Assembly: GCA_964650485.1 (NCBI GenBank)
Contig: CAZYTX010000062.1
Span: 1-21,034 of the forward strand
Direction of reading: 5' to 3'
Length of the DNA stretch: 21,034 bases
Source: CAZYTX01 sp964650485
GTDB lineage: Bacteria > RBG-13-61-14 > DATKZS01
Position 1 is the stretch's first letter, and every line of letters starts with the position of its first letter. The notes beneath the pieces are model-generated. The model was not told the origin of the DNA and did not search any database. It saw nothing but the letters and a program-made list of their open reading frames with translations. Position numbers and translations under genes: made by a program. Of the stretch, positions 14,335 through 20,934 are shown in pieces.

Positions 14335-15808
14335 TAAAAGACTGGTGGTGGTTTCCAACAGGCTGCCCAAGCTGAAGACCGGGGAGCAGTGGAAGCAGGG
14401 CAAGGTGCCTTCCTCGGGCGGGCTGGTAAGTGCGCTCCTTCCGGTGATGGAGATGTCCAGCAAGGGCGTGTGGATGGGATGGAGCGGGAAATCCGAGGCC
14501 GAGAAGAGGTCCGGCACACTTCACGAGTACGACATGCCGGTGGTCAAGCTGGTGAGCATGGACCTGAGCGAAAAGGAGGTCAACACCTACTATAACGGGT
14601 TCTGCAACCGCACCTTGTGGCCCATGTTCCACGGCTTCCAGGGCAGGGTGCACGTGAACGCCGAGGAGCAGGAGGCCTACTTCCGCACCAACGAGAAGTT
14701 CGGCAAGGTGTTGATAGACCTCCTGCAGCCGGACGACGTCGTGTGGGTGCACGACTACCACATGGTGCCCCTGGGCAGGTACCTCAGGAGGAACGGGTTC
14801 ACCGGGCCGCTGGGGTTCTTCATACACATTCCTTTCCCCCCGCTGGAGATGATCGAGATTCTGCCGGACCCGCTCGGGTTCATGGACGCCTGGCTGTACT
14901 ACGACCAGGTGGGGTTCCACAACGACAGGTACATGGAGAACTACTTCGAGGTCATGGACAGGCTCATGCTGGGCGTGCGCGAGGACGACACACTGTTCGC
15001 CGGGAACCGCAGGCAGAAGGTGCTGGCCTGTCCCATAGGCATTGACCTCAGCATCTACGACCCCCAGCGCGAGTCAAGGAGCCGCGCAGCCCGCCGAAAG
15101 GGTTTCCGGCCGGAGCTGCCCGGCTGCAAGCTGGTGCTGGGCGTGGACCGGCTGGACTACACCAAGGGTGTGCCCGAGAGAATGAACGCCTTCGCCTACT
15201 TCCTCAAGCACTACCCCGAGTGGCTGCGCCGGGTGTCAATGCTCCAGATATGCTCGCCATCCAGGACCAAGGTCCAGGAGTACAAGGAGCAGAAGGAGCT
15301 CATGGACTCCACCGTGGGAAAGATTAACTCAGAGTACGCCGAGCACGACTGGGTGCCCATAAGGTACCTGTACAGGACATATGGCCAGGCCGACCTGGCA
15401 AGGTTCTACAGGGACGCGGACGTGGCCCTGATCTCTCCGCTCCGCGACGGCATGAACCTCATAGCCATGGAGTACGTGGCCGCGCAGAGGCCCGAGGCCC
15501 CGGGAGTGCCCGTGCTGAGCAGGTTCACGGGAATAGCCGAGTACCTCTCAGAGGCCGTGCTCATAAACCCATACCTCCCGGACAGCGTGGCCGCGGGGCT
15601 GGACTGGGCCTTGTCAATGTCGCTGAACGAAAAGAAAGAGAGGTACCACGCCATGATGAAGTTCATCAGGAAAAACACCGCCAGCATATGGGCGGACAAC
15701 TTCATAAACTCACTCACAAAGGTGCACGAGGAGAATGCATCAATCACGCGCCCCAAGGTCTCGTCCGTCATGTCCCCGGGTTCCCCCTCACCGGTAACAG
15801 GCGAGTAG
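14327..15808 (+). CDS. otsA: Alpha,alpha-trehalose-phosphate synthase
   Basis: This 493-residue GT20 enzyme makes trehalose 6-phosphate from UDP-glucose (or another NDP-glucose) and glucose 6-phosphate. It begins at MSDKRLVVVSNRLP, the usual first strand, followed by the SSGGLVSAL glycine loop. DVVWVHDYHMVPLGRYLR and HIPFPP line the acceptor side. GVDRLDYTKGVPERMNAF and ALISPLRDGMNLIAMEYVA mark the nucleotide-sugar side. The ATG lies inside the otsB stop region (ATGAGTGA). The frame extends upstream to 14246 only as overlap with otsB. About 25 C-terminal residues rich in Ser/Pro/Thr are a tail beyond the core. Last gene of the trehalose operon; no clear terminator follows. Confidence 0.95.
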   Translation: MSDKRLVVVSNRLPKLKTGEQWKQGKVPSSGGLVSALLPVMEMSSKGVWMGWSGKSEAEKRSGTLHEYDMPVVKLVSMDLSEKEVNTYYNGFCNRTLWPMFHGFQGRVHVNAEEQEAYFRTNEKFGKVLIDLLQPDDVVWVHDYHMVPLGRYLRRNGFTGPLGFFIHIPFPPLEMIEILPDPLGFMDAWLYYDQVGFHNDRYMENYFEVMDRLMLGVREDDTLFAGNRRQKVLACPIGIDLSIYDPQRESRSRAARRKGFRPELPGCKLVLGVDRLDYTKGVPERMNAFAYFLKHYPEWLRRVSMLQICSPSRTKVQEYKEQKELMDSTVGKINSEYAEHDWVPIRYLYRTYGQADLARFYRDADVALISPLRDGMNLIAMEYVAAQRPEAPGVPVLSRFTGIAEYLSEAVLINPYLPDSVAAGLDWALSMSLNEKKERYHAMMKFIRKNTASIWADNFINSLTKVHEENASITRPKVSSVMSPGSPSPVTGE

Positions 15809-15840
15809 TTCCCTCCTCTTCTCAGGCCCCTTTGCTTCTC

Positions 15841-15869
15841 TTGACAAATCAGTCAGTTGCCGGTATTTT
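15841..15869 (+). promoter_or_regulatory. Promoter of the LCP gene
   Basis: A perfect TTGACA (15841-15846) is followed after 17 bases by TATTTT (15864-15869), a moderate -10. Transcription would begin near 15876, giving a leader of about 43 nt. This suggests that the LCP gene is transcribed separately from the trehalose operon. Confidence 0.55.
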
Positions 15870-15917
15870 GGGAAGCCGGTCGCAGGCAGGGGAAAAAACT
15901 CAGAGTATGTAAAGTAT

Positions 15918-15933
15918 CATGATCCGGATCATG
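15918..15933. promoter_or_regulatory. Perfect 16-bp palindrome spanning the LCP start codon
   Basis: CATGATCCGGATCATG is an exact palindrome. It contains two in-frame ATG codons (15919 and 15931). It could be an operator, a start-region hairpin affecting translation, or chance. Confidence 0.3.
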
Positions 15934-17673
15934 CACAAGCTGGTGAGCGCGGTTTTACTGGCGGGTGCGGCAGCATGGCCGCTCCTCTCGCCGGCCGCAA
16001 CCCTGACCGTGCAGAGCATGCCGCCGGGAGCAAAAATAAATGTGGACGGCCGCGAGCTCCAGGCCACCACCCCGGTAATGATAGAGGTGCAGCCGGGAAG
16101 ACATGTCATAAGGCTCGAAAAGCAAGGGTGTCAGCCCGTATCAAGGATGGTGGAGGCATACTCAGGCAAGGCATTTGCCAGCTTCAACCTGAGCCCGAAA
16201 AAAGAACCATCCGCCGCTCCACGCCTCAGCGCAGGAAAAGAATCAAGCCGGGACAAAGATAAAAGTCGAAATGCAGAAGTCCGTCCACAAAGAAGAAAAA
16301 GCGATAGTGTCACTTACAAGAACAAGGAAAGGCCTCCATCAAACGAGCCTGTAAAGTTCTCCTATCGAAACAGTGACAGAAAAGACCCGGGGACCCCCGG
16401 AAATATTCTGCCCGAAGAAAATCCCTTCTCCAACTGGATGGACTCGGACGAGCGGAAACGTGCACAGAAATCGCCGCAGGCAAAGAGCCCCGGCATAGAG
16501 AAAAAGGCGCGGACAAAAAGCGCGGGAAAATCCGAAGAGCGGGATGAGGCTAAAGAACGGGGTCCAATCGAGATTGCTCACCTCGAGACCCGGGAGAAAA
16601 GGGTCTTCCCCCTCGTGCACAGAGAGCCGGCCGGGGAGGAAAAAAAGAGCCGGGAGAAACTCGATGCAAAGCCCGCGGGAAAAGAAGGGGAGAACAGTAA
16701 TGCGCCGACCCCTGCCAAAGCCGAAAAAAGGAGCCGAAAAGAAAAAGAGACAAAACCCGGCCCGAGGTCTTTGAAAGAGTTCGCCGAAAAAACCCCGGCG
16801 CCGAAAATACCCGCTCCCCGGGTTGACTGGCCCAAGCCCGCGGAGACCATGCTCGCGGAGGCCGCCGCAAAGCTTCCCAGCTTCCCGGAGAAGCTGAACA
16901 TACTCCTCCTCGGGCTCGACCGGCGCGACAGGGAGGGCATATTCGCGGACGGCCCCGTTATTCCGCTCCCGAGGCTTAAAAAGATTCCCGCACTCTCGGA
17001 CGTGATCATGGTGGTCCAGCTCGACTTCATTGACAACCAGGTGAGGGTGGTCAGCGTCCCCCGGGACACCAGGGCATACATACCCGGCAGGGGCTACCGG
17101 AAGATCAACTCCGCGTACGCCCTCGGGAAAGAAAAGCTCGCAAAGAGGGTGGTGGAGAGGTTTTTGAAAATAAACATACACCGGACCATGGTGGCGGACT
17201 ACAGGGGCGCCAAGAAATGCATCTCCATTTTCAAGAAGCTCGGCATGGGATACCGCGGCTACTCGGAAAAAGAGCTCTTCTGGCACCTGAGAAAGCGCTC
17301 CTTCCCCAGGGGGGACCTTACAAGGATAGAGAGGCAGCAGCGCTTCATAAAGCACGCCATGACCGAGTACATGAGGTTTACAAACGATTCCCTCGCTGCA
17401 AAAGGCGCCGTGGCCGTGGTCAAAAGGTCGCTTCTGGACATGGCCGTAAAGCAGGCCCTCAAGGTGGTGGACACGGACCTTACCCCGCAGGAGATAAAGC
17501 TCATGACCTATGCCTTCCGCGACTACGACCCGGAAAGCATGACCATGGCATACGTCAGGGGAAGGGGCGCGCACGTGGCCGCGGGCGAGGACGACCCGGG
17601 GGTGTATTACATAAAGCCATTTGCAAGGCACACCTTCGACCGCATAGTGGCCCGGGCCGAGTCTTCCCCCTGA
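15919..17673 (+). CDS. PEGA and LytR-CpsA-Psr (LCP) domain envelope protein
   Basis: This 584-residue exported protein has a signal peptide or anchor (about 1-27, hydrophobic stretch LVSAVLLAGAAAW). A PEGA domain follows (29-92, VQSMPPGAKINVDGRE). A Lys/Arg/Glu/Pro-rich linker of some 225 residues (93 to about 320) leads to an LCP domain: LNILLLGLDRRD (326-337), SD.IMVVQLDF, SVPRDTR (379-385), KINSAYA (395-401) and RIERQQRFI (469-477). LCP enzymes transfer lipid-linked glycans onto the cell wall, using the Arg/Asp residues retained here. The linker is Lys/Arg/Glu-rich, possibly holding the domain across the periplasm. Its DNA uses more AAA and GAA than the flanking domains. It is the only LCP gene here; the WecA-like gene is about 12 kb away. 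The start could be the second ATG at 15931. Confidence 0.85.
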   Translation: MIRIMHKLVSAVLLAGAAAWPLLSPAATLTVQSMPPGAKINVDGRELQATTPVMIEVQPGRHVIRLEKQGCQPVSRMVEAYSGKAFASFNLSPKKEPSAAPRLSAGKESSRDKDKSRNAEVRPQRRKSDSVTYKNKERPPSNEPVKFSYRNSDRKDPGTPGNILPEENPFSNWMDSDERKRAQKSPQAKSPGIEKKARTKSAGKSEERDEAKERGPIEIAHLETREKRVFPLVHREPAGEEKKSREKLDAKPAGKEGENSNAPTPAKAEKRSRKEKETKPGPRSLKEFAEKTPAPKIPAPRVDWPKPAETMLAEAAAKLPSFPEKLNILLLGLDRRDREGIFADGPVIPLPRLKKIPALSDVIMVVQLDFIDNQVRVVSVPRDTRAYIPGRGYRKINSAYALGKEKLAKRVVERFLKINIHRTMVADYRGAKKCISIFKKLGMGYRGYSEKELFWHLRKRSFPRGDLTRIERQQRFIKHAMTEYMRFTNDSLAAKGAVAVVKRSLLDMAVKQALKVVDTDLTPQEIKLMTYAFRDYDPESMTMAYVRGRGAHVAAGEDDPGVYYIKPFARHTFDRIVARAESSP

Positions 17674-17684
17674 GCTCTTTTTCC

Positions 17685-17718
17685 CCGGGCGTATTGCGGT
17701 TTGCCCGGTTGTCTTTTA
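17685..17718 (+). terminator. Possible terminator after the LCP gene
   Basis: CCGGGC (17685-17690) pairs with GCCCGG (17703-17708) around a 12-base loop, followed by TTGTCTTTT. The large loop and interrupted T run make it a modest candidate, 11 bases past the LCP stop codon. Confidence 0.45.
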
Positions 17719-17724
17719 TCCTCG

Positions 17725-17860
17725 CTATAGTCGGTTTCATAACCTCCTTGTGGGTGGACTATAGAAGTAGCGCCGGCAGCTTGCCGGCTTAAAATCAAGC
17801 TGCCGCCTGGCAGGCGGCGTTACGACCGGGGCCTTTTAGAGGTTATGAAACCGGCTATAG
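17725..17860. repeat. 136-bp inverted-repeat element with internal palindromes
   Basis: The ends, 17725-17746 and 17839-17860, are 22-bp inverted repeats differing at one position (CTATAG(T/C)CGGTTTCATAACCTC read inward). Inside are two perfect GC hairpins: GCCGGCA/TGCCGGC (about 17771-17787) and GCCGCCTG/CAGGCGGC (about 17802-17818). They are bounded by GTAGCGC and GCGTTAC, themselves an imperfect inverted pair. No ORF lies inside. The form fits a MITE-like or REP/BIME-like element. No clear target-site duplication is seen. It ends 4 bases before the next start codon. Confidence 0.65.
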
Positions 17861-17864
17861 GCAA

Positions 17865-18089
17865 ATGAAGGAGTACCTGGAAAACAAGACCGGCAAGAAG
17901 CTCGGCATTACCAGGGCCGGCTTTCCCAAGGAAGTCTACTTCGAGGCCGTCCTGAAAAGGGTGGACGAGCAGGTGGCGGTGTTCGAAGACGATGACGGCG
18001 AGGAGATAGCGATCCCGCTGGATAAAATAATAATGGTGGGGAAGGCCGAGAGGGAGGAAGAGGAGCGCAACAAGCCGGGGTTTTTATGA
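17865..18089 (+). CDS. Small conserved-looking protein of unknown function
   Basis: This 74-residue acidic, soluble protein is not one I can assign to a named family. Its middle (about 24-60: YFEAVLKRV, QVAVFEDDDGEEIAIPLDKIIMVG) reads as alternating beta strands and a turn, suggesting a small SH3- or Sm-like barrel. The C-terminus is a charged helix. There is no signal peptide or metal motif. The start lies only 4 bases past the inverted-repeat element and has no good ribosome-binding site, so translation may depend on that structure. The stop is one base before the phosphoribosyltransferase ATG, so the two are probably coupled. Codon use and strand composition look like its neighbours, which supports it being real. 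Confidence 0.7.
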   Translation: MKEYLENKTGKKLGITRAGFPKEVYFEAVLKRVDEQVAVFEDDDGEEIAIPLDKIIMVGKAEREEEERNKPGFL

Positions 18090-18090
18090 T

Positions 18091-18597
18091 ATGGATGCAG
18101 AGGGAAAAAAGGGCCGGGAAGACGGCGCAAGGCGGATTGACTGGGAGGAGTACTCCAGGCTGTGCAGGCTGGTGGTGGAGAAGATACTGGAGCGCGAGCA
18201 GCCGGAGACCGTGGTAGGCATCGCCCACGGCGGCGTCATCGTGGGGGCCACGGTGGCCACCATACTGGAGAGGGACTTCTTTCCCATAAAGTTCTCCAGG
18301 AGGGTCAACTCCAGGGTGGTGAGGAAGCGCTCCAAGCTGCTGGTGCCGCCCACCGCGCACCTGGAGGGCAAGAGGGTGCTCCTGGTGGACGACGCCGCCA
18401 GCTCGGGACAGACACTGCGGGCCGCACAGAAGGAGGTGGCAAAACATTCCCCCGAAAAAATAATAACAGCGGTGCTGGTGAGGAGCGGCGTATACGAGCC
18501 CGACTACAGCGCCACCTACTCGATGGGCGACGTGCTCTTCCCCTGGATGCTGGAAGATCAAAAGCCGGCTGCAACAAAAAAGAAGCCGGAAAAATAA
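18091..18597 (+). CDS. PRTase-fold phosphoribosyltransferase, xanthine/guanine-like
   Basis: This 168-residue soluble protein has a clear PRPP-binding motif RVLLVDDAASSGQTL (95-109) and the earlier GIAHGGVIVG segment (43-52) that forms the pyrophosphate loop. This layout resembles Gpt/Hpt-type purine phosphoribosyltransferases, which make GMP, IMP or XMP from base and PRPP; the FPWMLED tail is shared with Gpt-like proteins. A short basic N-terminal extension (1-15) and a Lys-rich C-terminal tail (159-168) are additions. A regulatory rather than enzymatic role cannot be excluded. It lies between the small unknown gene (1 base) and mobB (26 bases). Guanine nucleotide supply next to a molybdopterin-guanine dinucleotide gene is suggestive but not proof of a link. 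Confidence 0.85.
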   Translation: MDAEGKKGREDGARRIDWEEYSRLCRLVVEKILEREQPETVVGIAHGGVIVGATVATILERDFFPIKFSRRVNSRVVRKRSKLLVPPTAHLEGKRVLLVDDAASSGQTLRAAQKEVAKHSPEKIITAVLVRSGVYEPDYSATYSMGDVLFPWMLEDQKPAATKKKPEK

Positions 18598-18623
18598 AAG
18601 CGGTCAAGAAGGAGAGCACGGGC

Positions 18624-19274
18624 ATGGTGCCGATCATAGGGGTAATAGGCGGCTCCGGCGCCGGCAAGACCGAACTCGTAGTGGGGCTCATAAAGGAGAT
18701 AAAGCAAAGGGGGTTCAAGGTCGCGGCCATAAAGCACACCGTGCATGACGTGAAAATGGACCGCGAGGGAAAGGACTCGGAAAGGATGAGCAGGGCCGGG
18801 GCTGACGCGGTGGCCCTGGCCGCGCCCGGGGGAATAGCCGTGCACCTCGGCAACCCCGGCCAGTGGACCCCCGAGCACATAGCAGCGAAGCTCTTTCCCA
18901 GGACCGACCTGGTGCTGGTGGAGGGGTTCAAAGAGGCCAGGACACCGAAGATCGCAGTGGTCACAGACCCCGAAGAGATGCCCACAGCAAAGGGGATCAT
19001 CGCAATAGTGAGCGAGCATGAGATCGAGACCCCGCTCCCCCTGCTCAAGCCCGGCCAGGTAAGCGAGATGGCGGACCTCGTCCAGAAATACGTGGAAAGA
19101 ATGACCGCGAAGAGGGACGTGAAGCTGTTCATAAACGGACAAAGCGTCTTCATAAAGCCCTTCATAAAGGACTTCTTCCTGAACACCATCGCCGCCATGG
19201 TCGCATCCCTCAAGGGCACGGGCGCGGCCAGGAGAATACAGGTTCTTATAGACAAGCCGCCGGAGAAAGAATAG
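18624..19274 (+). CDS. mobB: MobB-type molybdopterin-guanine dinucleotide biosynthesis GTPase
   Basis: This 216-residue P-loop protein of the MobB family assists MobA in attaching GMP to molybdopterin to form the guanine dinucleotide cofactor of enzymes such as formate dehydrogenase and nitrate reductase. GGSGAGKTELV (9-19) is Walker A. AIKHTVHD (35-42), DSERMSRAGAD (51-61) and LVEGFK (98-103) are family motifs. The core is about 160 residues. The remaining 55 (VKLFINGQSVFIKPFIKDFFLNTIAAMVASLKG onward in part) form a C-terminal extension that I recall in MobB of some anaerobes. ATG 18624 has GGAG about 10 bases upstream. The frame is open back to 18162 only as a shadow of the preceding gene. 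No molybdoenzyme is seen in the window. Confidence 0.9.
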   Translation: MVPIIGVIGGSGAGKTELVVGLIKEIKQRGFKVAAIKHTVHDVKMDREGKDSERMSRAGADAVALAAPGGIAVHLGNPGQWTPEHIAAKLFPRTDLVLVEGFKEARTPKIAVVTDPEEMPTAKGIIAIVSEHEIETPLPLLKPGQVSEMADLVQKYVERMTAKRDVKLFINGQSVFIKPFIKDFFLNTIAAMVASLKGTGAARRIQVLIDKPPEKE

Positions 19275-19298
19275 CCGGGCCGGGCCGCATGATCTCTG

Positions 19299-20858
19299 TC
19301 ACACCTTGAAGCGGACCCCCAGCTTGAAGGACTTGAGACGGGGAAGCTTTTTCACGTCCTCCAAAGAGGCCGCCTCCCTCACCCGCTCGATTATTTTGTC
19401 CATGCTCGCCTCGTCCTCGGCTATGACCGTGAACCACAGGTTCCACTCGTGGTCGCGAAGGTAGGCGTGGGTGATCTCGGGGAAGGAGTCCAGGGCGGCC
19501 CTTGCCCGCTCGGTCTTGTCCCGGGGCAGCCTGGCCGCCACCAGCACCCCGCTCATGCCCCAGGCCGGGTAGTTGACTATGGGGCCCAGCCGCCGCACCA
19601 CCCCCAGGTCCCACATGCGCCTGACCCTCCTGATCACCTCCTCCTCGCTCACCCCGAACTCGTCTCCCAGCGCCATGAAGGGCCTCCTCTTCAGGGGCAC
19701 CGACTCCTGGATGCGGTTCAGTATGGCGCGGTCAAGCTCGTCCAGTTGCCCGGTCCTGTCCTTGTCCATCCTCTCCTTCTCCCGGAGAGCCGCCCCCCCC
19801 ATCCCGGCGCCAAAGGCGCAGAAGGGCTCGGCATCCATGTCGTCACCGGTCACTGCAAAGGCCCGGGCCCGGCAACCCCCGCACACCCGGATGTAGCCGC
19901 AGGACCCGCAGGCCCCCTTGTAGTTCCTGAAATCTCTCAGCTTCCCGAACAGCTCCGATTCTTGCCAGACCTTTGAGAAGGGGCTCTCCCTTATGCTCCC
20001 CGCCATCACCGGGTAGTATCCGCACGGGTATACCTCCCCCCGGTAGCTTATGAACACGAAGCCGGTGCCGGCCAGGCACCCCCGGGTCCGCGCGTTCAGC
20101 CCGAAGTGCCGGGCGTCAACCGGCAGGCCGTCCTCCCTGGCCCGCTGCCGCAGTATGCGGTAGTACTGGGGCGCGCAGGTGGGCTTGATCTCCATGTCAT
20201 CGTCCCGGTCCCACTCGTAGATGCGGTTCAGTATGCGCTCGTAGTCCTCCGCGGTGATGAGCTCCTGGTCCGCGGCCCCCCTGCCCGTGGGCACCAGCAT
20301 GAACACGTGCCAGGCGTGGGCCCCGGACCTCTTCACCAGCCGGTATATGTTCTCCAGGTCGTGCATGTTTCGCCTGGTCAGCGAGCTGTTCACCTGCACC
20401 TTAACCCCTGAGTCCATGAGTATACGCATCCCTCTAAGGCTCGCCTCGAAAGCCCCCGGCTGCTTGCGGAAGTCGTCGTGCACCTCCGGCCCGGAGCCGT
20501 CAACGCTCACCGAGCAGACGCCCACCCCCGCGGCCAGGAGCCTCCTTGCAACCTCGCGGTCCACCAGCACCCCGTTGGTGGACACCGCGGTCCGAAGCCC
20601 CCTGCCCGCGGCGTATGAGGCTATGTCGTAGAGGTCCGGCCTGAGCAGCGGCTCGCCCCCGGTGAGGATGACGATGGGGGAGGCGAAGGAGGCCGCGTCG
20701 TCAATCAGCCGCTGGTACTCTTCCAGGCTGAGCTCCCCCTCGGGCGCGCTGTCGCCGGCCATGGCCCGGCAGTGGATGCAGTTTAAGTTGCACCGCCGGG
20801 TGAGCTCCACGGCCATCACCCGGGGGAGATACTCATGCGTTTCAGGCGGTCCATTCAT
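19299..20858 (-). CDS. Fusion of AhbD-like radical SAM heme synthase and AhbA/AhbB-like siroheme decarboxylase
   Basis: This 519-residue cytoplasmic iron-sulfur protein joins two steps of the siroheme-dependent heme pathway. Residues 12-350 are a radical SAM/SPASM enzyme: CNLNCIHC (Cys23, 27, 30), GGEP (67-70), MLVPTGRG (187-194), CAPQYYRILRQRA (228-240), TRGCLAGTGFVFIS, and auxiliary-cluster cysteines at 261, 279, 317, 320, 326, 329 and 347. This pattern matches heme b synthase AhbD, which decarboxylates Fe-coproporphyrin III. Residues 372-519 are an Lrp/AsnC-like AhbA/AhbB domain (LDELDRAILNRIQ, RVRRMWDLGVVRRLGP, THAYLRDHEWNLWFTV), the siroheme decarboxylase family; His470 and Arg468 are kept. 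ATG 20858 follows GGGGG at 7 bases. The gene converges on mobB. AhbC/NirJ-like identity for the first domain is the alternative. Confidence 0.88.
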   Translation of the reverse strand: MNGPPETHEYLPRVMAVELTRRCNLNCIHCRAMAGDSAPEGELSLEEYQRLIDDAASFASPIVILTGGEPLLRPDLYDIASYAAGRGLRTAVSTNGVLVDREVARRLLAAGVGVCSVSVDGSGPEVHDDFRKQPGAFEASLRGMRILMDSGVKVQVNSSLTRRNMHDLENIYRLVKRSGAHAWHVFMLVPTGRGAADQELITAEDYERILNRIYEWDRDDDMEIKPTCAPQYYRILRQRAREDGLPVDARHFGLNARTRGCLAGTGFVFISYRGEVYPCGYYPVMAGSIRESPFSKVWQESELFGKLRDFRNYKGACGSCGYIRVCGGCRARAFAVTGDDMDAEPFCAFGAGMGGAALREKERMDKDRTGQLDELDRAILNRIQESVPLKRRPFMALGDEFGVSEEEVIRRVRRMWDLGVVRRLGPIVNYPAWGMSGVLVAARLPRDKTERARAALDSFPEITHAYLRDHEWNLWFTVIAEDEASMDKIIERVREAASLEDVKKLPRLKSFKLGVRFKV

Positions 20859-20914
20859 CTTGAAGCCCCCAATAAAATATCGCTGCTTTCCGACATAGAT
20901 GAAAAAAATCTTGT

Positions 20915-20934
20915 CGCACAGAGGCACGGAGAAT
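20915..20934 (+). repeat. Degenerate HRGTEN-type dispersed repeat
   Basis: CGCACAGAGGCACGGAGAAT contains the CACAGAGGCACGGAGAA motif, which reads HRGTEN in one plus-strand frame. It is the counterpart of the left-edge motif and, like it, points out of the window. No ORF continues in this frame within the window. Confidence 0.35.

Noticed and set aside
16339..17631. Antisense ORF (430 codons, minus) opposite the LCP gene
   Set aside because: It mirrors the charged linker and LCP domain and shows no recognisable domain or ribosome-binding site.
17764..17822. CRISPR-like repeat pattern from the tandem GC palindromes
   Set aside because: There are only two non-identical hairpins with no regular repeat-spacer structure and no cas genes.
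18162..18623. Upstream extension of the mobB frame
   Set aside because: It lies wholly within the phosphoribosyltransferase gene in another frame. P-loop similarity begins at ATG 18624.
20859..20927. N-terminal extension of the radical SAM gene to a GTG at 20927
   Set aside because: The extra residues come from the degenerate repeat and leader. The ATG at 20858 has a G-rich ribosome-binding site and precedes the family start.
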